Positions 25,071 to 33,941 of a DNA stretch of 64,000 nucleotides are shown piece after piece. The position numbers were made by a program, and so were the translations under genes. Position 1 is the stretch's first letter. Every line of letters starts with the position of its first letter. The DNA is from Asticcacaulis sp. AND118 (GTDB lineage Bacteria; Pseudomonadota; Alphaproteobacteria; Caulobacterales; Caulobacteraceae): positions 2,642,501 to 2,706,500 of the forward strand of contig NZ_CP084910.1 in the NCBI RefSeq assembly GCF_020535245.1, read 5' to 3'. The notes beneath the pieces were generated by a model. It was not told the origin of the DNA. It did not search any database and was given only the letters and a program-made list of their open reading frames with translations.

Positions 25071-26046
25071 GTTTTCGCTGATCGTCCTGTCCTATCAGAG
25101 CGGCGCCTATCTCGAACGCTGCATCGAGGCGCTAATTGATCAGAACACGGATGATTTTGAAATCCTGCTGGCCGACAACGCCTCGACCGACGGCACACCG
25201 CAGGCCGTGGCGGCGAAATTCCCGCAGGTGCGGCTGATCGAAAACGGCGGCAATCTCGGTTTCGCCGCCGGCAACAACGCCGCAGTCCGTCATGCGAAGG
25301 GCGACTGGCTGGGCTTTATCAATCCCGATGTCTTCGTCCACAGCCACTGGCTGAGTGAGATGACGAAAGCTATCGACGATTATCCGGGGACGCACATCTT
25401 CACCTCGCTGCAACTCGACCCGCAGGATCAGGATGTACTGGACGGGGCCGGCGACGGCATGACCTTCTTCGGCTTCCCCTTCCGCATGGGGTATCGCGCG
25501 CCCCGTCCGGCCCATATTCCGGTCAGCGAGGTCTTTTCACCCTGCGGCGCGGCCTTTGTCATCAAGCGCTCGCTGTTCGAGGGTCTGAACGGCTTTTACG
25601 AGCGCTTCTTCATGTATTGCGAGGACGCCGACCTCGGCTACCGCGCCCGGCTGAGGCGCGAACGCACCCTGCTGATCCCGCAAGCGCGCGTCGATCATAT
25701 CGGCTCGGCGACGCTGGGCGCGCGCTCGGACTTCGCTCTCTTCCACGGCTATCGCAACCGGCTATGGATGTTCGTGAAGAACACGCCGACGCCCGTCCTC
25801 CTGCTGATGCTCGTCCCTCACCTCTTGTTTAGCTTGTCAGGCGCGCTGAAGGATGTATTGAAGGGGCGCGGCCCCGTTGTGTGGCGCGCCTTGAGGGAAG
25901 CCCTTTCCGGCTTGGGCGCGGTGATGCGGGAACGCCGCCAATTACAAAGTGCCCGTCTATTGCGTTCATTCGATTTATTATCTCAATTTAGCTGGGACCT
26001 GCGCCTGATCGCCCGGCGCGGCCTGGACCTGCGGAGCCCGAAATGA
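25060..26046 (+). CDS. Family 2 glycosyltransferase (rhamnosyltransferase-like)
   Basis: A 328-residue cytoplasmic GT-A enzyme using a nucleotide sugar to build surface polysaccharide. It has FSLIVLSYQSGAYLERCI, the donor-site ADNASTDGT, the metal motif INPDV and, further on, FFMYCEDADLGYRAR, as in WbbL-type rhamnosyltransferases. A C-terminal helix pair may bind the membrane. It overlaps queG by 11 bases and pgi by 4 (ATGA), so the three are translationally coupled. The exact sugar is not readable. Confidence 0.88.
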   Translation: MSPRFSLIVLSYQSGAYLERCIEALIDQNTDDFEILLADNASTDGTPQAVAAKFPQVRLIENGGNLGFAAGNNAAVRHAKGDWLGFINPDVFVHSHWLSEMTKAIDDYPGTHIFTSLQLDPQDQDVLDGAGDGMTFFGFPFRMGYRAPRPAHIPVSEVFSPCGAAFVIKRSLFEGLNGFYERFFMYCEDADLGYRARLRRERTLLIPQARVDHIGSATLGARSDFALFHGYRNRLWMFVKNTPTPVLLLMLVPHLLFSLSGALKDVLKGRGPVVWRALREALSGLGAVMRERRQLQSARLLRSFDLLSQFSWDLRLIARRGLDLRSPK

Positions 26047-27656
26047 GCCTTTCCGAAGCCTTCACCACCCTCAAGACCCAGGCCGCCATCGACGCCAAAA
26101 CCCCGATCGTGTCGCACTTCGAATATGAGGCCGACCGTCTGGGGGCGCAGTCGCTCACCGTGGCCGGCCTCTATATCGACGTCTCGAAACAATCGTGGTC
26201 GGACACCGGTTTTCAGGCGGCGCTCAAGCTGTTCGAGGCCGCCAACCTGCCCGCCGCGCGCGAAAAGATGTGGACCGGTCAGGCCATCAACGTCTCGGAA
26301 AACCGTGCCGTCCTGCACGTGGCGCTGCGCGACTCCGACGCCGAAAACCAGCGCCTGCGCGGCGCGGACATCACCTCGGACGTCAAGACCGCCCGCGACG
26401 CCATGAAGGCCTATGCCGACGGCATCCGCGCCGGTGAGATTGTTGGCGCAACCGGCAAACCGTTCAAGACCATCCTGCATATCGGCATCGGCGGCTCCGA
26501 CCTAGGCCCGCGTTTGGTCTGGCAGGCCCTCGCCCCGTTAAAGCCGCAGATCGACATCCGCTTCGTCGCCAATGTCGACGGCTCGGAACTGGCCATCAAC
26601 ACCGCCGATCTCGACCCGGCCGAAACCCTGGTCATCGCGGTTTCCAAGACCTTTACCACGCAGGAAACCCTGGCCAACTTCCTCGCCGCGCGCGACTGGC
26701 TGATCAAGGGCCTCGGCGAAGAGGCCGCGTCTAAGCACCTCGCCGCCGTCTCCGCCGCGCCGGCCAAGACCTCGGCCTACGGCATCCCCGAAGACCGCGT
26801 GTTCGGCTTCAAGGACTGGGTCGGCGGTCGTTATTCTTTGTGGTCGGCGGTATCCCTGTCGGTCATCGTCGCCGCCGGTTACGACGTGTACGAACGTTTG
26901 CTGGCCGGCGCCTACGAAATGGACCAGCACTTCCTCACCGCGCCGTTCGAAAAGAACGCGCCGGTGCTGCTGGCCGCGGCTCAGGTGTTCAACCGCATCG
27001 GCCTCGACCGCCCGTCGCGCGCGGTTATTCCGTATGCGCACCGTCTGCGCCGCCTCGCCGCCTTCCTGCAACAGCTTGAGATGGAATCGAACGGCAAACG
27101 CACCGACGGCTATGGCAATCTGCTGCCCACCAAAACCTGCCCGGTCGTCTTCGGCGACGAAGGCACCAATGCCCAGCACGCCTTCTTCCAGATGCTGCAC
27201 CAGTCGGAAGACATCGTGCCGCTGGAGCTGATCGCGGTGAAATCCAACCCCGAAGCGCCGCTCGACATGCAGCAGAAACTGCTGTCGAACGTCATCGCTC
27301 AGGGCGAGGCCTTCATGGTCGGCAAGAGCCTCGAAACCGCCGAGGCCGAATGCCGCGCCGCTGGCTTCGACGCCGAAAAGACCGCCATCATCGCCCCGCA
27401 AAAGGTCTGCCCCGGCAACAAGCCGTCGACTCTGGTGCTGATGGAGGCCCTGACGCCGGAAACGCTGGGCGCGCTGCTGGCGCTCTATGAACACAAGACC
27501 TTCGCCGAAGGGATCGTCATGGGGCTGAACAGCTTCGATCAGTGGGGCGTGGAACTGGGCAAGACGCTGGCCAATGCCGTGCTGGAAGACATCACAGGCA
27601 GCGCAATCAAAGCGCACGACCCGTCCACGACCGCAGCCATCGGGAAGGTGAAGTAA
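26043..27656 (+). CDS. pgi: Glucose-6-phosphate isomerase
   Basis: Interconverts glucose 6-phosphate and fructose 6-phosphate. The 537-residue protein has ILHIGIGGSDLGPRLVW, VSKTFTTQETLANF, GRYSLWSAVSLS, QLEMESNGKRTDG, the catalytic EGTNAQHAFFQMLHQ region (here DEGTNAQHAFFQ) and the C-terminal SFDQWGVELGK. Full length and intact. Start ATG overlaps the upstream stop as ATGA. In Caulobacter-like bacteria it feeds the Entner-Doudoroff route and sugar nucleotide synthesis. Confidence 0.98.
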   Translation: MSLSEAFTTLKTQAAIDAKTPIVSHFEYEADRLGAQSLTVAGLYIDVSKQSWSDTGFQAALKLFEAANLPAAREKMWTGQAINVSENRAVLHVALRDSDAENQRLRGADITSDVKTARDAMKAYADGIRAGEIVGATGKPFKTILHIGIGGSDLGPRLVWQALAPLKPQIDIRFVANVDGSELAINTADLDPAETLVIAVSKTFTTQETLANFLAARDWLIKGLGEEAASKHLAAVSAAPAKTSAYGIPEDRVFGFKDWVGGRYSLWSAVSLSVIVAAGYDVYERLLAGAYEMDQHFLTAPFEKNAPVLLAAAQVFNRIGLDRPSRAVIPYAHRLRRLAAFLQQLEMESNGKRTDGYGNLLPTKTCPVVFGDEGTNAQHAFFQMLHQSEDIVPLELIAVKSNPEAPLDMQQKLLSNVIAQGEAFMVGKSLETAEAECRAAGFDAEKTAIIAPQKVCPGNKPSTLVLMEALTPETLGALLALYEHKTFAEGIVMGLNSFDQWGVELGKTLANAVLEDITGSAIKAHDPSTTAAIGKVK

Positions 27657-27703
27657 GACGCAGGGGCCCGGCCCCTGCACCGTTAGCTGGACCTTATCCC
27701 AAG

Positions 27704-27735
27704 AAAAAGCGCCCCTCGTTTCCGGGGGCGCTTTT
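27704..27735 (+). terminator. Rho-independent terminator after pgi
   Basis: AAAAAGCGCCCC pairs with GGGGGCGCTTTT around a short loop. Another hairpin, CAGGGGC-CCG-GCCCCTG (27661-27677), precedes it. Confidence 0.9.
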
Positions 27736-27805
27736 CATGTTTCGGGGCGTGGGGCCAAAGACGCATCTTGGGACCCCACATCTCTAATCCCATCTAACTC
27801 AAAAC

Positions 27806-29239
27806 TTAACCCGCGAAGGTATAGGCCGTCTTCACGATCGTGTAGAATTCCTTCGCATAGGCGCCCTGTTCGCGCGAGCCGTAGGACGACGCCTTACGCC
27901 CGCCGAACGGCACGTGATAGTCGACGCCGGCGGTCGGCAGGTTGACCATGACCATACCGGCCTGAGCCTTGCGCTTGAAGGTCTCGGCGGACTTCAGCGA
28001 CGAGGTGCAGATACCAGCCGACAGGCCCATTTCGGTGTCGTTGGCGACCTTGATGGCTTCTTCCAGATCCTTGACGCGGATGACCGAGGCGACGGGCCCG
28101 AAGACCTCTTCCTTGTTGATAGCCATGTCCGGGGTCGTCTTGTCGATCAGGGTCGGGGCGTAATAGTAGCCCGGCGTGCCAAACGTCAGGTCCTCGCCAC
28201 CGGCGACGATGACGCCGCCTTCGGACTTGGCCTTGGCGACCGCATCCTGAGCGATCTTGAGCTGTTCCTGCGACGCGATCGGGCCCATCTGGACGCCTTC
28301 GGCGCGGCTGTCGCCGACCTTGATGGCCTTGGCGGCCTTGGCCAGTTCGGCGACGAAGGTGTCGGCGATGCCTTCGGTGACGATGATGCGCGACGACGCC
28401 GTGCAGCGGTGGCCCGACGAGAAGAAGGACGAGTTCAGCACCGAGTTGACGGCGATGTTGAGATCGGCGTCGTCCAGAACGATGACGGGGTTCTTGCCGC
28501 CCATTTCGCACTGGATGCGCTTGCCCTTGGCCACGGCGGCGTCACGGACGCGCGTGCCGGTCGGGACCGAGCCGGTGAAGGTGATGGCGTCGCAGCCGTC
28601 GATCAGCAACGGCCCGGCGACCGAACCGCGGGCGAAGACGACGTTCAGCACGCCCTTGGGCAGGCCGGCGCGGGTCAGGATGTCGGCCAGCGCCCAGGCG
28701 CAGCCCGGCGTCAGTTCGGCGGGCTTGCACACCACTGTGTTGCCGAAGGCGATGGCCGGGGCCATCTTCCACGCCGGGATGGCGATGGGGAAGTTCCACG
28801 GGCAGATCAGACCGATGACGCCGACGGGCTCGCGGGTGATTTCGACCTTGATGCCCGGACGGACCGAGTCGAGCACTTCGCCGTGGGCGCGCAGGGCTTC
28901 GCCGGCGAAATATTTGAAGATGTGACCGGCGCGGGTGACTTCGCCGATGCCTTCCGGCAGGGTCTTGCCTTCTTCGCGCGACAGGAGCGCGCCCAGTTCG
29001 GCCTTGCGGGCCAGGATTTCGTTGCCGGCGGCGTCGAGGACGTCGAAGCGCTGCTGCGGCGTGGAGTACTGCCAGGTTTCGAACGCAGCGCGGGCGGCGT
29101 CGATGGCGGCCTTGACCTCAGGCTCACCGGCGGTCGAATAGACGCCAATGACGTCGTTGGTGTCCGACGGGTTGAGGTTGTTGAAGGTGGTGCCGGTGAC
29201 GACCCATTCGCCGTTGATCAGATTACCGAAGGTGGTCAA
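27806..29239 (-). CDS. NAD(P)-dependent aldehyde dehydrogenase (alpha-ketoglutaric semialdehyde dehydrogenase-like)
   Basis: 477 residues with a full ALDH fold: CPWNFPIAIPAWKMAPA, KPAELTP, FTGSVPTG, general base E245 (EMGGKN) and nucleophile C279 (SGHRCTASS). The end (FGGRKASSYGSREQG) resembles alpha-ketoglutaric semialdehyde dehydrogenases of non-phosphorylative pentose and uronate pathways. Caulobacter uses such an enzyme in xylose breakdown (family knowledge). A LacI-type palindrome lies about 100 bases upstream of the start. A general semialdehyde dehydrogenase is the alternative. Confidence 0.88.
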   Translation of the reverse strand: MTTFGNLINGEWVVTGTTFNNLNPSDTNDVIGVYSTAGEPEVKAAIDAARAAFETWQYSTPQQRFDVLDAAGNEILARKAELGALLSREEGKTLPEGIGEVTRAGHIFKYFAGEALRAHGEVLDSVRPGIKVEITREPVGVIGLICPWNFPIAIPAWKMAPAIAFGNTVVCKPAELTPGCAWALADILTRAGLPKGVLNVVFARGSVAGPLLIDGCDAITFTGSVPTGTRVRDAAVAKGKRIQCEMGGKNPVIVLDDADLNIAVNSVLNSSFFSSGHRCTASSRIIVTEGIADTFVAELAKAAKAIKVGDSRAEGVQMGPIASQEQLKIAQDAVAKAKSEGGVIVAGGEDLTFGTPGYYYAPTLIDKTTPDMAINKEEVFGPVASVIRVKDLEEAIKVANDTEMGLSAGICTSSLKSAETFKRKAQAGMVMVNLPTAGVDYHVPFGGRKASSYGSREQGAYAKEFYTIVKTAYTFAG

Positions 29240-29621
29240 GGTAGCTCTCCCTGAGAAATAAGGCGGTTGCCCGTGCGACGGAAATAGAACCGGACGGAGG
29301 TTGGCGCAAATGCCGAATCCGCATCGGTGGAATAATGTTAGCGCTCACACGCGGCTCTTATGCGCAAAAGCCACTACGGGCTCAAGCGAAATCCGAAGCC
29401 CGCGGATCACATCTGCCGCCGCCTTAGCACGCCCATTTAAATAGGTAAATGTCCGACAACTTCAACGTATACGGTATATGAAATTTTTGCGATGTCTCGC
29501 GGACTTCCGCGCCGCAGGGATACGAACACATGAAACGATAGGTAATGCCTTTTGAGGTGCGCGCCGCGTTGGGGGTGCTAAGTCTCACCCACCCTAAAAT
29601 TTGCTTCCGTGCAGGTGTGTC
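29240..29621. promoter_or_regulatory. Divergent intergenic region with a LacI-type operator
   Basis: At 29336-29349, TGTTAGC-GCTCACA is a 14-base palindrome with one mismatch and the central CG of LacI-family operators. It lies upstream of the aldehyde dehydrogenase (start 29239) and is the likely control point of that gene. Nothing else is clear in this stretch; the other side carries the promoter of the aminotransferase gene. Confidence 0.65.
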
Positions 29622-30779
29622 ATGGCTATTCCCTTTATCGATCTTGTCGCTCAGCGCGAACGTATCGGCGCTTCCATCGAGGACGGGATCAAGAAGGTGC
29701 TCAATCACGGCGCCTATATTATGGGGCCGGAGGTCAAGACCTTCGAAGCCAATCTGGCCAAATTCGCCGGGGCGAAGCACGCCCTGTCCTGTGCCAACGG
29801 CACCGACGCCATCGAACTGATCCTGCTGGGTCTGGGCGTAGGTAAAGGCGATGCGGTCTTCGTGCCGGCCTTCACCTTTGTCGCCACTGCCGAAGTGGTG
29901 CCGATGACGGGGGCGGAGCCGGTCTTCGTCGATATCGACCCGAAAACCTACAATATGGACCCGACCAGGCTGGAAGCCGCCATCGCCGCCGTGAAGGCCG
30001 AGGGCCGTCTGAAGCCCGCGGCGGTCATCGCGGTCGACCTGTTCGGTCAGGCGGCGGACTATCCGGCCATTTCGAAAATCACGCAGGCGCAGGGGCTGAA
30101 GCTGATCGCCGACTCGGCGCAGGGTTTCGGCTGTACGATTGATGGCAAGCAGCCGCTGGAATGGGCTGACGCCACCTCGACCAGCTTCTACCCGGCCAAG
30201 CCGCTGGGCGGCTATGGCGACGGCGGGGCGGTGGTTTTGAACGATGATGCCCTGCTGGAGCGTCTGATCTCGTTCCGCGTCCACGGCGGCGCGACGCCGA
30301 CCGATGCGGCGACCATGAACTATACGCACGAGGCCAAGTATCTGAACGTCCGTATAGGGATGAATTCGCGCCTCGACACCATTCAGGCGGCCGTACTGAT
30401 CGAAAAGCTGGCTATCTTCGCCGAAGAGATCGAGATGCGTCAGGCGGTGGCCAAACGCTATAACGAGGCGCTGGAAGGCTTCGTCACCAGCGTGCCCTAT
30501 GTGAAAGACGGCTATGTCTCGACCTGGGCGCAGTACACGATCGAACACGAGAACCGCGACGGCCTGCAACTGGCCTTGCGCGAAAAGGGCATCCCGACGG
30601 CGGTCTATTACCCCATCCCGCTGCACCAGCAGCCGGGCTATGCGATGTTCACCTCCGGCACGGGCGATCTGAGCGTATCGGAAGCCAAGTCGAAAACGGT
30701 CATCAGCCTGCCGTTCAGCCCGTACCTGACGGCAGAAACGCAGGCTGACATCATCGCGGCGGTGAAGGCGTTTAAGTAG
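29622..30779 (+). CDS. DegT/DnrJ/EryC1/StrS aminotransferase, WbpE-like
   Basis: PLP-dependent transaminase acting on a keto nucleotide sugar. 385 residues: IPFIDLVAQRERI start, SCANGTDAIELILLGLGV, FVPAFTFVATAE, the PLP lysine in TSFYPAKPLGGYGDGG, MNSRLDTIQAAVL and, near the end, STWAQYTIEH and GIPTAVYYPIPLHQQPGY. These closely follow WbpE-type enzymes making 3-amino sugars for O-antigen. A 4-aminotransfer such as PseC is possible but less likely. The ATG at 29622 gives the conserved N-terminus; a TTG 21 bases upstream is not needed. Confidence 0.86.
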   Translation: MAIPFIDLVAQRERIGASIEDGIKKVLNHGAYIMGPEVKTFEANLAKFAGAKHALSCANGTDAIELILLGLGVGKGDAVFVPAFTFVATAEVVPMTGAEPVFVDIDPKTYNMDPTRLEAAIAAVKAEGRLKPAAVIAVDLFGQAADYPAISKITQAQGLKLIADSAQGFGCTIDGKQPLEWADATSTSFYPAKPLGGYGDGGAVVLNDDALLERLISFRVHGGATPTDAATMNYTHEAKYLNVRIGMNSRLDTIQAAVLIEKLAIFAEEIEMRQAVAKRYNEALEGFVTSVPYVKDGYVSTWAQYTIEHENRDGLQLALREKGIPTAVYYPIPLHQQPGYAMFTSGTGDLSVSEAKSKTVISLPFSPYLTAETQADIIAAVKAFK

Positions 30780-30828
30780 GCTGTGAAACTCGGTAGGGGC
30801 GCGGTTAATTACGCCGGCCTCTCTAGGT

Positions 30829-30902
30829 ATAACCTTTTCGCGGAAATGGTAATAGATTTGCGCTTTGGGGCGTGTTATTACCATTTTTGCGAAAAAGGTA
30901 AT
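30829..30902 (+). promoter_or_regulatory. Large inverted repeat overlapping the ribosome site of the GSU2403-type gene
   Basis: Left arm 30829-30854 (ATAACCTTTTCGCGGAAATG and on) and right arm 30876-30902 (TATTACCATTTTTGCGAAAA and on) are near-perfect reverse complements of about 26 bases, 21 apart. The right arm contains the AAGG ribosome site of the next gene (start 30908). It can be a protein operator or an RNA hairpin hiding the ribosome site. Shorter GGTAATA words inside the arms also repeat. Confidence 0.75.
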
Positions 30903-30907
30903 ATGCC

Positions 30908-31993
30908 ATGAAACTTCTCGATCATACCTATCAGACTCTGTATTCCGAGCTCGCCCAGCGCAGCCTCGATGCGCAGTTTTCGGAAGAATTTTCGATCGAT
31001 GGCCGCTTCATATCGATGGAAAGTGGAGGGCGTCGATACTGGTATTTCGATCTGGCCAAGGCGGAGGGTGGCAAGCAGCGCACCTATGTCGGCCCCGTAA
31101 ATGATCCGGACATTACCGAGCGGGTTGAACGCTTCAAAGACATCAAGGCGGATACCCGCGCGCGGCGCAAGCTCGTCTCGACCCTGATCAGGGAGGCGTA
31201 TCTACCGCGGCCTGAGCTGTTTGTCGGCGACGTTATCGGGGCGCTCGTGCGGGCCGGTTTCTTTCGTCTCCGTGGCGTTATGGTCGGGACCGTTGCCTTC
31301 CAGTGCTATTCTGCGCTTTTAGGCGTTCGCCTCCCTAATGCGGTCATGCAGACCGCCGATGCCGATTTCGCGCAGTTTCATTCCATATCGGCTGCCGTCG
31401 GCGATACGATGCCACCGGTTATCGCCGTCCTGCGCCAGATTGACCCGACCTTTCGAGAATTGCCGCATCACGCCGATAATCGTTACTCGACCCAATTCGC
31501 CACCCGCTCAGGGTACAAGGTGGAATTTCTGACACCGAACACCGGCTCTGATGACTATTCAGGCCGACCTGCGCAGATGCCTGCCCTTGGTGGGGCAGCC
31601 GCACAGCCTTTGCGGTTTCTGGACTTCCTGATACATCAACCGGTCAGGGCCGTGGTTCTGCACGGGGCAGGTTTACCCATACTCGTTCCCGCCCCGGAAC
31701 GTTATGCCGTTCACAAACTGATCGTCGGATCGCGCCGTCGGATTGACGACGACGGAACGGCCAAAAGCCGCAAAGACCGTCAGCAGGCGCGCATCCTGAT
31801 GCAGACTTTGATCGAGCTTCGGCAGGGCGAGACTATCGCAGACGTGTATATGGAGGCGTGGGACAGGGGGCCTGCCTGGCGCGATGCCATAGGTGAGAGT
31901 ATGCGCTCCCTGGGTGATGCGGGGCTTGCCTCCCGTTTGGCGGAGTCCGTTGAGCGACTGGGCGGTAAGCCCGCTGAATACGGACTGGCATAG
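30908..31993 (+). CDS. GSU2403-family nucleotidyltransferase-fold protein
   Basis: 361 residues with a nucleotidyltransferase-like core: GVMVGTVAFQCYSALLGVRL, then TADADFAQF with the paired acidic residues, and VPAPERYAVHKLIV further on, as in the GSU2403 / COG5397 family. The N-terminal part (RYWYFDLAKAEGGKQRTYVG) is characteristic of this family too. These proteins are related to MNT and AbiEii-type enzymes, so a toxin or defence role is conceivable but not shown. It stands alone behind a large inverted repeat that may control it. Its G+C is somewhat below that of the neighbours. Confidence 0.75.
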   Translation: MKLLDHTYQTLYSELAQRSLDAQFSEEFSIDGRFISMESGGRRYWYFDLAKAEGGKQRTYVGPVNDPDITERVERFKDIKADTRARRKLVSTLIREAYLPRPELFVGDVIGALVRAGFFRLRGVMVGTVAFQCYSALLGVRLPNAVMQTADADFAQFHSISAAVGDTMPPVIAVLRQIDPTFRELPHHADNRYSTQFATRSGYKVEFLTPNTGSDDYSGRPAQMPALGGAAAQPLRFLDFLIHQPVRAVVLHGAGLPILVPAPERYAVHKLIVGSRRRIDDDGTAKSRKDRQQARILMQTLIELRQGETIADVYMEAWDRGPAWRDAIGESMRSLGDAGLASRLAESVERLGGKPAEYGLA

Positions 31994-32238
31994 GCGTGTA
32001 ATGAGGGGTGACATTGCCCCTACGGGTGCCCTGCAACATAGCGAAACGCGGTTTGTGAATTTTTTTGCCCGCACACGCAAAATTTGCTCGCTTTTCGGTA
32101 AAATTTCGCGCAAAGAGCAAAAATGCAGGAAAAACTGTGACGCGCGACGCCGAACCCTTCGGGCTGGGCGGGTGTGCGGATGCGAGTTTTCCAAAGGATT
32201 TCAGAGCGGGCCTCCAAAAGGTCCAGGGGTTAGTCAGT

Positions 32239-33519
32239 ATGACGACGGGATCTATGGCAGCAGCGGCGGCAGCACCTGTGCTTCTCAAGCATCAGGCCGC
32301 GCTGGCGCTCGACAGCGGTCATACGTCGTGGATCATCGTGTCCACGGCCTTCGTCCTGCTGATGACCCTGCCGGGGCTGGCCCTGTTCTACGGCGGCATG
32401 GTGCGCAAGAAGAACGTGCTGGCGACGCTGGCGCAGTCGGTCGCGGCCGCGGTCGTCGTTTCGGTGCTGTGGATCGTCGCCGGTTATTCCTTGTCCTTCG
32501 GCCTGAACGGCAATGAAGGGCTGAACCGCTTTATCGGTTCGTTTGACGCCTTCCTGCTCAACGGCGTGACCATGGACACGGCGTTCGGCCTGGCGCCGCA
32601 ACTGCCGGAGTTTTTGTGGGTCGCCTATCAGATGACCTTCGCCATCATCACCCCGGCCCTGATCGCCGGGGCCTTCGCCGAGCGTCTGAAGTTTTCGGCC
32701 TTCCTGCTGTTCACGGCGCTGTGGACCCTGTTCGTCTATGCGCCGGTGTGTCACTGGGTCTGGGGCGGCGGCTTCCTGGGCGGCATGGGCGTGCTCGACT
32801 TCGCCGGCGGCGCGGTGGTCCACGTCAATTCGGGTATTGCAGGCCTCGTCTGCGCCATCGTTCTGGGGCCGCGCCGGGGCTTTCCGCGTGAGTATATGGC
32901 CCCGCACAATCTGGCCTTCACCCTGATCGGCGCGTCGCTGCTGCTGGTCGGCTGGCTGGGCTTCAACGGCGGTTCGGCCTGGACGGCCGATGCGCTGGCC
33001 AGCGTCGCCGTACTCAACACCATTATCGCCGCCATGACCGGCGCGATCGGTTGGACCATCCCGGAATGGATCGAGCGCAAGCAGCCGACGCTGCTCGGCA
33101 TGATTTCGGGTCTGGTCGCCGGTCTGGTGGCCATCACCCCGGCAGCGGGCTTTGTCGACCCCAAGGGCGCGCTGGCCATCGGGCTTTTGGGCGGCATCGC
33201 CTGCTTCTTCGGCGCGACGGCGCTGAAAAAGGCCTTCAAATACGACGACAGCCTCGACGCCTTCGGCGTGCACGGCGTCGGCGGGCTGGTCGGTGCGGTG
33301 CTGACTGCCGTCTTCGCCAATGAGAGCATCAACGCCCTGGCCAAGGACGCCACCGTACTCAAACAGGTACTGGGTCTGGTGGCCGTTATCGCGTGGAGCG
33401 CGGTGGTCACCTTCATTATTCTGATGATCTGCAAATTCACCACAGGCCTGCGTGTGGACGAAGAGCAGGAAATCGAGGGTCTCGACTCGACACAGCACGG
33501 AGAGACCCAGCACGGATAG
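32239..33519 (+). CDS. amt: Ammonium transporter (Amt family)
   Basis: 426-residue membrane channel for ammonium with about 11 transmembrane segments: LALFYGGMVRKKNVLATLAQ, then FAIITPALIAGAFAERLKF, the pore histidines in FAGGAVVHVNSG and FGVHGVGGLVGA, and a cytoplasmic tail rich in Glu. The start at ATG 32239 (AGGGG upstream) gives a normal N-terminus; a longer frame from 32065 would add 58 non-conserved residues. No glnK gene is adjacent. It is followed by gltD-gltB, so ammonium uptake and assimilation are next to each other. Confidence 0.95.
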   Translation: MTTGSMAAAAAAPVLLKHQAALALDSGHTSWIIVSTAFVLLMTLPGLALFYGGMVRKKNVLATLAQSVAAAVVVSVLWIVAGYSLSFGLNGNEGLNRFIGSFDAFLLNGVTMDTAFGLAPQLPEFLWVAYQMTFAIITPALIAGAFAERLKFSAFLLFTALWTLFVYAPVCHWVWGGGFLGGMGVLDFAGGAVVHVNSGIAGLVCAIVLGPRRGFPREYMAPHNLAFTLIGASLLLVGWLGFNGGSAWTADALASVAVLNTIIAAMTGAIGWTIPEWIERKQPTLLGMISGLVAGLVAITPAAGFVDPKGALAIGLLGGIACFFGATALKKAFKYDDSLDAFGVHGVGGLVGAVLTAVFANESINALAKDATVLKQVLGLVAVIAWSAVVTFIILMICKFTTGLRVDEEQEIEGLDSTQHGETQHG

Positions 33520-33941
33520 CCCGGCCCGACTAAAAAGGGACAAGGGGCTGAGCCGGAACCGGTCAGGACAGCCCCGCACACAAGCGGCACGCGCCCGAAA
33601 CCGGAACGGAAACGCCCCTCAGGATTTGCCAAGGTTCGCCTCGGCAGGCACTGGGGGGTTTGCATGTCAGGACCGCTGTCCGGCCTTTGGTTTACGCCCC
33701 GTCAGCGGGGTGCTAAAACGAAGGGGGGACCGGCGAAGTGATATGAAATGAAACTAACCCGGTAAAAATCTCACGGTCGGAATTTTTGACTGTGATTTTA
33801 CCGGGAAATGACGGGAAATATCATTTTCCGCTTTGCATGACGGGGCTTTTGCGCTTTAGGGGCGTTTTAGCGCGTTGTAACAAGCGATAAACATTCTTCC
33901 GAAAACGGAAGATTTCTGCACCGAGTTGTGAGGGTTGGCCT
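33520..33941. promoter_or_regulatory. Intergenic region between amt and gltD with a long hairpin
   Basis: At 33758-33805, CCCGGTAAAAATCTCAC and GTGATTTTACCGGG form a long, slightly bulged stem. It is about 135 bases before gltD and 240 after amt, and lacks a clean T-run after it, so a leader structure or protein site is as likely as a terminator. I see no gene and no clear sigma-54 promoter. Confidence 0.5.

Noticed and set aside
26538-27680. A 380-codon open frame opposite pgi
   Set aside because: Antisense shadow of pgi.
29424-30884. A 486-codon minus-strand frame
   Set aside because: Antisense to the DegT-type aminotransferase; no family match.
33520-33941. Sigma-54 promoter for the nitrogen genes
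   Set aside because: No convincing TGGCAC-N5-TTGC match was found upstream of amt or gltD.
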